DNA of 64,000 nt from Xenopus tropicalis (lineage: Eukaryota; Chordata; Amphibia; Anura; Pipidae). The stretch spans positions 15,990,712-16,054,711 of the forward strand of contig NC_030679.2 of NCBI RefSeq assembly GCF_000004195.4, read 5' to 3'. The notes under the pieces are model-generated. The model made no database searches and was not told the origin of the DNA. It worked only from the letters and a program-made list of their open reading frames with translations. The translations under genes and the position numbers were made by a program. Below, piece after piece: positions 36,275 through 45,790 of the stretch. Position 1 is the stretch's first letter. Each line of letters opens with the position of its first letter.

Positions 36275-37449
36275 CAGTGCTGTCCAACTGGCGACCCACT
36301 TTAAATGGTATCAATACTGAGATTAACTGCATGGTTCTCACCTCAGATTTAGGCTGTAATCCCTCTGTATTGTTTAAATATCTAATCCCCTGTACTGTTC
36401 ACACCTTTTAATCTATGCATTGTTCACCCCCTGCATTGTTCACACCTCCTGCTCAGGCTGTAATCACCCACATTGTTCGTCTGTTCACACCTCAGACATT
36501 GTAAGTACTGCCTGGCCTATGCTGCCTGTGTATAGGCAGTATAGGGTAGGCAGAGTATGGCACATAGGCAGCATAGTGCAGGGAGGCAATGGCACAAACA
36601 GGCAGCGTAGGACAGGGAGGGTATTGAACACACAGGCAGCATAGGGCAAGGAGAGTATATGGCACACACAGGCAGCATATGGCAGGCAGAGTATGGCACA
36701 CACAGGCAGGGCAGGCAGAGTATGGCACACACAGGCAGCATATGGCAGGGAGAGTATGGCACACACAGGCAGGGTAGGACAGAGTATGGCACACACAGGC
36801 AGCATATGGCAGGGAGAGTATGGCACACACAGGCAGCATATGGCAGGGAGAGTATGGCACACACAGGCAGCATATGGCAGGCAGAGTATGGCACACACAG
36901 GCAGAATATGGCAGGGAGAGTATGGCAAAGGCACACACAGGCAGGGTAGGGCAGAGTATGGCACACACAGGCATCATAGGGCAGGCAGAGTATGGCACAC
37001 ACAGGTAGTGTAGGGCAGGCAGAGTGCTGCCTGTGTGTGCCATATACTCTTTCTACCCTATGGTGCCTGTGGGAGGTGAACCTGGCAGGGGTTTGTTCTG
37101 GGAGTTTGTTAGCAGTTGGAAATAGCCATTAAATGGACCCTAAGGTGTGTAATTATATGCTGGGGGTTGCTGTGCTATCCACAGGGGAGGAGTCATATGG
37201 ATTTTAGGGTGTGTCTTAATATGACATAATATAATTTTTTCACATATGAATGATGGTTGATATCCCTGCAGTGAGGACCAAGCCTTTGGGTTTTTGCTGC
37301 ACTACCACCACTGTGATAAAATGGGTGTGGTTTGAAGTGGGTGTGGTTTAAAAGGGGGGAGTGGTCAAAACTGGCTTCCATTAGCGGCCCTCCACCATGT
37401 ATGCGCGAGAAATTCTGGTCCTCGGCACCGCAGAAGTTGGACAGCACTG
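36275..37449. mobile_element. hAT element, CAGTGCTGTCCAACT ends, copy 1
   Basis: CAGTGCTGTCCAACT / AGTTGGACAGCACTG inverted termini with the exact 8-bp duplication TGCTAATG (36267-36274, 37450-37457). It contains an expanded minisatellite. No transposase frame was recognised. Copy 2 is at 60208-61132, 250 bp shorter. Confidence 0.93.
36585..37025. repeat. Minisatellite GGCAGAGTATGGCACACACA (about 33-bp unit)
   Basis: Around a dozen imperfect units of GGCAG.G.GAGTATGGCACACACA. Its last units have an inverted counterpart, GCTGCCTGTGTGTGCCATA, just beyond at 37025. All six frames of long length here are translations of the repeat. Confidence 0.92.
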
Positions 37450-38087
37450 TGCTAATGTATTTTATACATCCAGGAAGGGGCACTTAAAACACAACTGAAC
37501 TGATAATAAACTGATGGACAATTTTATCTATACTCCTACTCCTAATGATTTCCCTAGAATCCCAGTCATGTTTAAAGTTTAAGCTAACATTACATCTGAA
37601 TTACAGCAGTTTTTCAAATGTTTTAAAGCTTCAGTCTTAAACTATGGTCTATCCATTCCCTTCACGTATACAGGTATTTCTAGTTATCTAGTTATCAGTG
37701 CGAGTTAGGAGTTAGTGGGCATTGGGAACACGACGCAGTGGAGCTGCCGCACCTTTTAACTGTGCGTTACGTCCCATTTAGTGAAGCATACAGTCAATGA
37801 AAAGCTTCATGGTCACTCAATGTGTTCGTTTATGCACTGCGTGCATTGGGCTTTATTCTTATAGCAGAGAAGTAATTAATTATGACTGTTTGTGAATTGG
37901 GACATTTAAACTTGCTTTATTTATTTTTTTTTTTATTCCCATTTAAATTTAGTAGGAGTCGGAGTCGGTTCATTTTTTGCCGACTCCGACTCCAGGTACC
38001 CAAAATTGCCTCCGACTCCTCGACTCCGACTCCACAGCCCTGGCCATACACACATCGAATATTGGTACGTGTATGGCCAGCTTTAAG

Positions 38088-38336
38088 AATAATTCTAAAG
38101 AATGTATCTTTGCAGAACTTTTATCAGAAAATATGTTAGTGAATGATGATGAATCTTTCCTACCACTTGAAATCAGTACTGAAGACACAATAGAAGATGA
38201 ACATGAAAGCAAAGGATTAGATGTTACAATGGATACTACAGATCCTTCATCGTATTTGAATCATGTCTTGATAAATTATTATGGGCTGCCCGCTGTGTTC
38301 AATATCCATCTTGTGATTCGTCTATACAGCAACTAA
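38088..38336 (+). other. Unrecognised open frame after a splice-acceptor-like site
   Basis: After TGTATCTTTGCAG a frame reads ELLSENMLVNDDESFLPLEI and TEDTIEDEHESKGLDVTMDT before stopping at 38336. The acidic composition is unlike the surrounding repeats. I do not recognise it. It may be an exon remnant or a piece of transposon ORF. Confidence 0.3.
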
Positions 38337-38439
38337 AGAAGTCATTTCTCTCTGTCAGAGCTCAATCAGTTCATCATTTCCATCTATGGGACAGCCGCCC
38401 CACAAAGGTTGTTTGCACTATGGTAATATTCTGATGGCT

Positions 38440-38620
38440 TCTGCAATTTTACTTAGTACGTCAGAGGCTTGGTGTTACAGGTAGAGAGAAAGTCCTCTTC
38501 TAGTTTTGCCATGAAAAGATTGGCATATTGGGGTGCAAAGCGTGTACCCATACTGGTTCCCATCTTCTGTAGATATATTTCCTACCCGAATAGGAAGTGA
38601 TTGTGTGTCAAGGTGAACTC
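38440..38620 (-). pseudogene. Penelope-like RT core fragment
   Basis: The minus strand encodes YLQKMGTSMGTRFAPQYANL then FMAKLEEDFL. This is the MGT.M.P.YANLFM motif of Penelope-like reverse transcriptases, without the catalytic YIDD block. It is a dead fragment. Confidence 0.82.
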
Positions 38621-38634
38621 AACTAGAAGAGGAC

Positions 38635-38795
38635 TTGGATAAACCATCTTATCTAATGCATGATAGCTTTCACCCTGACCACACCAAACACTCCATCATC
38701 TACAGCCAGGCTCTACGATATAATTGGGTATGTTCTGACACTACTGAAAGGGACCACCACCTAAAAACACTTAAAGCAGACTTCATTAACACTCT
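38635..38795 (+). pseudogene. Penelope-like RT downstream fragment, opposite strand
   Basis: The plus strand encodes DSFHPDHTKHSIIYSQALRY followed by CSDTTERDHHLKTLKADF, a block that follows the RT core in Penelope-like elements (SFHP..., SQALR.R.C). It is head-to-head with the minus-strand core fragment, so the element has been rearranged. Confidence 0.78.
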
Positions 38796-38799
38796 ACAC

Positions 38800-40121
38800 C
38801 ACTGTTTATTTTGCTTATTTCTATCTAAACTGTCTAAATTTTTTTTATTTCCATTTCTTCTTCTATCTACATAGTAACATAGTAAGTTGGGTTGAAAAAA
38901 GACATATGTCCATCAAGTTCAACCATAATGCCTATATATAACCTGCCTAACTACTAGTTGATCCAGAGGAAGGCAAAAAAACCCCATCTGAAGCCTCTCT
39001 AATTTTCCCGCAGAGGGGAAAAAATTCCTTCCTGACTCCAAGATGGCAATCGGACCAGTCCCTGGATCAACTAGTACTAAGAGCTATTTCCCATAACCCT
39101 GTATTCCCTCACTTGTACTGAGAGCTATCTCCCATACCCCTGTATTCCCTCACTTGCTAAGAATCCATCCAGCCCCTTCTTAAAATTATATAATGTATCA
39201 GCCAGCACGACTGATTCGGGGAGGGAATTCCACAACTTCACAGCTCTCACAGTAAAAAAACCTTTCCGAATATTTAAATGGAACCTCCCTTCTTCTAAAC
39301 GAAGTGGGTGCCCTCGTGTCCGTTGGAAGGACCTACTGGTAAATAAAACATTAGAGAGGTTATTATATGATCCCTTTATATATTTATACATAGTTATCAT
39401 GTCACCTCTTAAGCGTCTCTTCTCCAGTGTAAACAGACCCAACTTGGCCAGTCTTTCTTCATAACTGAGACTTTCCATACCCTTTACCAGCTTAGTTGCC
39501 CTTCTCTGGACCCTCTCTAACTCAATAATGTCCCGTTTGAGCACTGGAGACCAAAACTGAACAGCATATTCTAGATGGGGCCTTACCAGCGCTCTGTAAA
39601 GGGGAAGAATAACCCCCTCCTCCCGTGAATCTATACCCCTTTTAATACAGCTCAAAACCTTGTTTGCCCTTGCAGCTGCTGCCTGGCATTGCTTGCTACA
39701 GCCAAGTTTATTATCTACAAGGACTCCAAGGTCCTTCTCCATTATGGATTTGCCTAGTGCAGTCCCATTAAGGTTATACGGGGCTTGCATATTTTTACAT
39801 CCCAGGTGCATGACCTTACATTTATCCACATTAAATCTCATCTGCCACTTAGCTGCCCAGATTGCCAGTTGGTCAAGATCCTGCTGCAGGGATGTCACAT
39901 CCTGGATAGAATTGACTGGTCTGCAGAGTTTTGTATCATCTGCAAACACTGATACATTACTCATAATACCCTCCCCTAAGTCATTTATGAACAAATTAAA
40001 CAAAAGTGGACCCCTATCTTTCTCATTATTACACTTTTGCACACATACACTCTTATATACAACTTTGCCAAGCACACACATACACATACACTTGTACTTT
40101 TTTTTTTTATTTTAATTCTTT
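38800..40121 (+). mobile_element. Internal fragment of the TTAA palindrome element, split by CR1
   Basis: 38800-38871 (CCACTGTTTATTTTGCTTATTTC) and 40010-40121 (TTCTCATTATTACACTTTTG, CCAAGCACACACATACAC, T-run) align with consecutive parts of the element at 61456-64000 (61880-62015). A CR1 sits between them with CTATCT on each side, so this is a third, fragmentary copy of that family. Confidence 0.72.
38871..40012 (-). mobile_element. CR1 LINE, 3' 1.1 kb with RT palm-to-C-terminus
   Basis: The open minus frame encodes RGPLLFNLFINDLGEGIMSN, the catalytic box [59 protein letters not shown] and AVKLWNSLPESVVLADTLYN, ending GIQGYGR. The 3' end is ACATAGTAACATAGTAAG at the low coordinate. It is 5'-truncated, so the endonuclease is missing. 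The frame remains open for about 300 codons, implying a fairly young copy. Confidence 0.9.
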
Positions 40122-41758
40122 TACATAGTAACATAGTAAGTTGGGTTGAAAAAAGACATACGTTCATCACGTTCAACCATAATGCCTATATATAACCTGC
40201 CTAACTACTAGTTGATCCAGAGGAAGGCAAAAAACCCCATCTGAAGCCTCTCTAATTTGCCGCAGAGGGGAAAAAATTCCTTCCTGACTCCAAGATGGCA
40301 ATCAGACCATTCCCTGGATCAACTTGTACTAAGAGCTATCTCCCATAACCCTGTATTCCCTCATTTGCTAAGAATCCATCCAGCCCCTTCTTAAAGTTAT
40401 ATAATGTATCAGCCAGCACAACTGATTCGGGGAGGGAATTCCACAACTTCACAGCTCTCACAATAAAAAATCCTTTCCGAATATTTAAATGGAACCTCCC
40501 TTCTTCTAAACTGAGTGGGTGCCCTCGTGTCCGTTGGAAGGACCCACTGGTAAATAAAACATTAGAGAAGTTATTATATGATCCCCTTATATATTTATAC
40601 CTAGTTATCATGTCACCTCTTATGCGCCTCTTCTCCAATGTAAACAGACCCAACTTGGCCAGTCTTTCTTCATAACTGAGACTTTTTCATACCCTTTACC
40701 AGCTTAGTTGCCCTTCTCTGGACCCTCTCTAACTCAATAATGTCCCGTTTGAGCACTGGAGACCAAAACTGAACAGCATATTCTAGATGGGGCCTTACCA
40801 GCGCTCTGTAAAGGGGAAGAATAACCCCCCCTCCCGTGAATCTATGCCCCTTTTAATACAGCTCAAAACCCTGTTTGCCCTTGCAGCTGCTGCCTGGCAT
40901 TGCTTGCTACAGCCAAGTTTATTATCTACAAGGACTCCAAGGTCCTTCTCCATTATGGATTTGCCTAGTGCAGTCCCATTATGAGTATACGGGGCTTGCA
41001 TATTTTTACATCCCAGGTGCATGACCTTACATTTATCCACATTAAATCTCATCTGCCACTTAGCTGCCCAGATTGCCAGTTGGTCAAGATCCTGCTGCAA
41101 GGATGCTACATCCTGGATAGAATTGACTGGTCGGAAGAGTTTTGTGTCATCTGCAAACACTGATACATTACTTATAATACCCTCCCCTAAGCCATTTATG
41201 AACAAGTTAAACAAAAGTGTACCCAGTACAGAACCCTGTGGGAACCCACTGAGAACCTTACTCCAAGTAGAGAATGTACCATTAACAACCACCCTCTGTA
41301 CCCGATCCTGTAGCCAGATTTCAATCCATGTGCAAATGACTTCACTAAGACCAATAGACCTTAGTTTAGAAAGCAGTCGTTTGTGGGGAACGGTATCAAA
41401 TGCTTTGGCAAAATCCAAATAGATTATATCTACTGCATCCCCACTGTCCAGCTTCTTACTTACCTCATCATAAAAAGCAATTAAATTGGTCTGACATGAC
41501 CTGTCCTTCATTCAAGCCATTACATTACATTACATTAACATTTATTTATAACGCGCCAACATATTCCGCAGCGCTGTACAATAAGTGGGTTACATACATT
41601 GGACATACAGAGTAACATATAAAGCAATCAATAACCGATACAAGAGGTGAAGAGGGCCCTGCCCAAAAGAGCTTACAATCTACAAGGAGAAAGGGTTGAG
41701 ACACAAGGTGTGGGAATGGGCATGACCAGAGTTATGAGAGGTGGGGCACAGGGTATTG

Positions 41759-42721
41759 CTAAACTAGATTAGGGTAAGCCTCTCTAAATAAATGTGTTTT
41801 TAGAGATTTCTTGAAGGCAGAGAGATTGGGAGAAAGTCTGACAGTTTGTGGGAGCGAATTCCAGAGAAGGGGGGCAGCCCTTGCAAAGTCTTGAATGCGA
41901 GCGTGTGAGGAGGGAATGAGAGAGGAGTTGAGGAGCAGGTCAGTAGAGGAGCGTAACAAGCGGGTTGGATGGTACCTAGAGATGAGTTCAGAGATGTAGG
42001 GTGGGGCAGAGTTATGGACTGCTTTAAATGTGAGGGTCAATAGCTTGAATTTTATCCTGGATGGTAGGGGAAGCCAGTGCAGGGATTGGCAGAGCGGCAT
42101 GGCAGAGAAGGAGCGGTTGGAGAGGTGTATGAGCCTGGCAGCAGTATTCATTATGGACTGGAGAGGGGACAGTCTTTGGAGGGGAAGGCCAATTAATAGG
42201 GAGTTACAGTAGTCCAGGCGAGATATTATAAGAGAGTGAATAAGAATTTTGGCAGCATCTTGGGTGATAAATGATCGGATTTTGGAGATATTTCTTAGGT
42301 GAAAGTGACATGATTTGATAAGTGATTGGATATGAGGGGTGAAGGACAGGGCAGAATCAAGGATAACCCCAAGGCACCGGGCCTGGGAAGATGGGGTGAT
42401 GGTTGAATTGTTAACCGTTATAGATACCTCGGGAACAATGTGGGCGTTGGATGGGGGAAAGAGAACCAGTTCAGTTTTAGAGAGGTTTAATTTCAGGTAA
42501 CGTTGGGACATCCAAGTGGAGATAGCGGACAGGCAGGAAGAGACGCGAGTTAGAAGCTCTGGGTTGAGATCAGGAGAGGAAAGATAGATCTGAGTATCGT
42601 CAGCATAGAGGTGGTACTGAAAGCCAAAAGAACTGATTAGTTTGCCAAGTGAGGAGGTATAGAGAGAAAATAGTAAGGGGCCCAGGACAGAGCCTTGAGG
42701 AACCCCGACAGAAAGAGGCAA
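41759..42721 (-). pseudogene. L2 reverse transcriptase, palm to C-terminus
   Basis: 320 codons: [20 protein letters not shown], catalytic [54 protein letters not shown] and [14 protein letters not shown]. The YADDTQ box and thumb distinguish it from the CR1 FADDTK. The upstream RT portion is in another frame (42637-42849), showing a frameshift. Confidence 0.9.
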
Positions 42722-43087
42722 GGGAGAAGATGATTCCCCATTGTAAGAGACACTGAAGGATCGATCTGAGAGATAAGATGAAAACCAGGATAAGGCAGTG
42801 TCACGAAGGCCAAGAGAGCGGAGAGTCTGGAGGAGAAGAGGTGATCCACAGTGTCAAAAGCAGCAGAGAGATCGAGAAGTATTAGTAGCGAGTAGTGTTT
42901 TTTGGCTTTAGCCGAAAGGAGGTCATTTGTTAGTCGGGTTAGAGCAGTTTCGGTGGAATGTTGTTGTCTAAAACCAGATTGTAGGGGATCCAGGAGGTTA
43001 TTGTCAGAGAGGAATAGCGCCAGTCGGTTGTATACTAGGCGCTCAAGCAGTTTGGAAATGAATGGGAGCAGAGAGATAGGTCGGAGG

Positions 43088-43810
43088 TTAGTAGGATTGG
43101 AAGGATCTAGGGAGGGTTTTTTCAGAATAGGGGTTACCAGTGCATGTTTCAGTTGGGAGGGAAAGATTCCAGTAGAGAGCGAGAGATTGAGTTAAGGCTT
43201 TGATAAGACAGGGGTTGGCATTACGTAGAAGTTTGGTAGGAATGGGATCAAGCGGGCAGGTAGTAAGGTGGGAGGAAGACAGCAGTTTTGAGACTTCCTC
43301 TTCAGTCACAGGGGAGAAGGAGCCAAGAAGAGACTGGGGAGCATGTAGGTAGGGAGGGGAATGGTTATGGGGATTTAGTTGTGCAATGTCACTTCGGATG
43401 GTGTCAATTTTATTTTTAAAGTGCTCAGCAATAGCTTGAGCAGTGACTGAAGCACACAGAGGGGGCGGAGGAGGGGACAGCAGAGAGTTAAAGGTAGAGA
43501 AGAGTTGTGCAGGTTTTTTAGAGAGGGAGTTAATAAGTGCAGCGAAGTAGGTTTGTTTAGCTTGGCAGAGGGTGGTGTTGTAGGAGAGCAGAGCAGATTT
43601 GTAGCTGCAGAAATCTGACTCTGACCTTGATTTGCGCCAGCGGCGCTCAAGTGTACGTGACTGTTTTTGGAGGGATTTGGTATGACCAGTGTGCCAGGGT
43701 TGGAGCGGTTTGGGCCTCATGCGTTTAGTCTTGGCAGGAGCAAGCACATTGAGGGCAGTGGTGAGTGTGCTGTAGTAGACAGAGGCAGCCTGATTAGGAC
43801 AAGAGACCAT
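43088..43810 (-). pseudogene. L2 endonuclease-RT linker and RT fingers
   Basis: 240 codons containing KTKRMRPKPLQPWHTGHTKS, LERRWRKSRSESDFCSYKSA, CQAKQTYFAALINSL, PVTEEEVSKLLSSSHLTTCP and LDPIPTKLLR. The SS..TCPLDPIP.KLL block is the conserved L2/Rex RT entry. The frame leaves the RT near the [21 protein letters not shown] position, where a frameshift occurs. Confidence 0.85.
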
Positions 43811-43885
43811 TTGGATGTTAGAATGAAGAGAGTCAAAGGTAGAAGAGAGATGTGACGTGTTTAGGGATTGCAGGTCTCGGTATGT

Positions 43886-44944
43886 TTATGTTTGGGGGGC
43901 AGCAGAGGGTGTAGAGGGAGTTAGCGAGAGGTGAAATGTGAGCAGATTGTGATCAGAGAGGGGGAAAGGGGAGTTAGTGAAGTTGGAGGTAGAACAACAT
44001 TTTGTAAATATAAGATCCAGGGAGTTTCCATTAGAGTGAGAGGGGGAGTCAGAACACAGAGATAACCCAAAGGAGGATGTTAGTGAAAGGAGTTTAGAGG
44101 TAGCAGGGGCATTAGGATTGTTAACAGGCATGTTAAAGTCACCTAGTACAATGGATGGGGAGTCAGAGGAAAGGAAGTAAGGAAGCCAGGCAGAAAAGTT
44201 GTCAAAGAATTGTGAGGTCGGTCCAGGAGGTCGGTATATGACCGCAATGCGAAGCGAAACAGGGGCGAAGAGCTTAATAGAGTGAACCTCAAATGAGGAA
44301 AATGAAAGAGAAGGAGGAGGTGGAAGGACTTTAAATGAATAGCGGGGGGAGAGAAGGAGCCCTACCCCACCCCCTGCCCTGTTTCCAGGCCTGGGAGTGT
44401 GAGTAAGGTGTAGCCCCCCAAAGGACAGAGCAGCAGGTGAGGCAGTGTCAGTAGGGGAAAGCCAGGTCTCAGTTATTGCAAACAAGTTAAGCGATTTAGC
44501 GATGAAAAGGTCATGGATGGAGGTGAGTTTGTTGCAGACAGAGCGGGAATTCCAGAGGGCACAGGAAATTTGAATAGAGGCTTTGGGTATAGGGGTAAGG
44601 GTCCTGTACTTCAGAGGGGTACAGGGTGGGTTTGGGGAACGTGTCCCTAACAGAACAGGGATGGGGTAAGGGCCAGGGTTGGGGGAAATGTCACCGGCAG
44701 CGAGTAACAGGAAGGAGAGGAATGCAAGGTGAGAGCGGGATTTGTACGTTTTTGTTTTATATGAGGAGAAAGAGTTAACTGGGGTTACGGAGCAGAGCAA
44801 TTTAAAAACTTCATGTGCTGAGAGGGAAGGAGAGGAGAGGAGAGAGGCAGTGATTGCTATACCTTTCTGACTGGATGGAGGGTGTGGCTGGAGATGTTTT
44901 AGGAAACATGAAAGTGCAAAGAGGAGGAGGGCAGGATAAAACAT
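43886..44944 (-). pseudogene. L2 apurinic-type endonuclease with hydrophobic N-terminal leader
   Basis: 352 codons. Residues 1-80 are a leucine-rich leader, then GDISPNPGP at 84-92. The endonuclease follows from about residue 127: CALWNSRSVCNKLTSIHDLF, AITETWLSPTD, AGGGVGLLLS, VIYRPPGPTSQFFDNFSAW, the catalytic IVLGDFNMPV, SLDLIFTK and PLSDHNLLTFHL. The catalytic residues N, E (ITETW), D and N (GDFN) and DH (SDHN) are present, so the domain looks intact. Confidence 0.88.
44669..44695 (-). other. 2A-like GDISPNPGP motif in L2
   Basis: The nine residues match the D-[VI]-E-x-N-P-G-P ribosome-skipping consensus except that E is S. They lie right after a hydrophobic run, as in N-terminal 2A-like sequences known from non-LTR retrotransposons. 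Activity is not shown by sequence. Confidence 0.6.
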
Positions 44945-45406
44945 TTTGGGATAGGAAATAACAAACTACCATGAATAAGCAAAGTTGTTTTCTTGCGATT
45001 CCACGTTGTTCAGTATTGATAGGAGATAGTTTGTAACCTTGTCAATGCCTTGTCCAACTGCCTTGTTTAACTGCCATTCCCTTCTTCCTAGCACTTGTGA
45101 AATGTTGGCACTTAGGAAATGGTAGCACCAGTGCCTGCCCTGACACTAGTGCCATCCCCAAGGCTGCATCTGAATTTATATGCAGCTGATTGGGGAAAGC
45201 CAGAAACTAATTGACTAATTAATCAGTTAAGCAATCAGGGATCAAAGTAAGCAGGCTGTGAGACTTTTACAAGCACCAGAACCAAGTTTTGGGGCTGTAA
45301 AAATATCTCTTGCTCACTGAGGAGTGGACACAGATGTGAGTTTGACACAGCTATCACAAGTACTAAATCAAGGTAGGCCTAACAGAAAAAGTTATTGGCA
45401 TAGCAG

Positions 45407-45790
45407 ATACACAGATGAGAATTACCATTAATAAAGAGGCTGCAATATAGTGGGTTATATGGCAGTATACAGCAGAGGGATACACAGATGAGAATTACCA
45501 TTAATAAAGAGGCTGCAATATAGTGGGTTATATGGCAGTATACAGCAGAGGGATACACAGATGAGAATTACCATTAATAAAGAGGCTGCAATATAGTGGG
45601 TTATATGGCAGTATACAGCAGAGGGATACACAGATGAGAATTACCATTAATAAATAGGCTGCAATATAGTGGGTTATATGGCAGTATACAGCAGAGGGAT
45701 ACACAGATGAGAATTACCATTAGTAAAGAGGCTGCAATATAGTGGGTTATATGGCAGTATACAGCAGAGGGATACACAGATGAGAATTAC
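45407..45790. repeat. 73-bp tandem repeat, five full units plus a partial
   Basis: Units start at 45407, 45480, 45553, 45626 and 45699, plus a partial at 45772. Each begins ATACACAGATGAGAATTACC and contains GGGTTATATGGCAGTATACA. Units differ at only a few positions (for example TAAAGAG/TAAATAG). They lie in the 5' region of the L2, bounded by two copies of a sequence of about 95 bp (45060-45155 and 45830-45920) containing CTTCCTAGCACTTGTGAAAT. Confidence 0.95.

Larger units (their letters stand above)
36174..38042. mobile_element. hAT element, CAGGGCTGTGGAGTCGG ends
   Basis: CAGGGCTGTGGAGTCGG at the left and CCGACTCCACAGCCCTG at the right are near-perfect inverted termini. The subterminal region is built of repeated CGACTCCGACTCC motifs. 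The 8-bp duplication GCCATACA is exact (36166-36173 and 38043-38050). Its interior hosts a second hAT. Confidence 0.92.
35897..38085. mobile_element. GGCCATACACG-type MITE carrying nested hAT elements
   Basis: The left arm starts AAAGGTGGCCATACACGTAG and the right end is GTACGTGTATGGCCAGCTTT. The MITE sequence is cut at 36173/38043 by a hAT whose duplication GCCATACA is the element's own sequence. It contains a hairpin of GCTGAATCGTCAGATATGGAGG..CCTCCACCTGCCGATTCAG. Confidence 0.8.

Noticed and set aside
36485..37043. Long overlapping frames on both strands (up to 183 codons, cysteine/leucine- or histidine-rich)
   Set aside because: They are translations of a 33-bp minisatellite inside a hAT element in all frames; no start context, no splice signals and no conserved domain.
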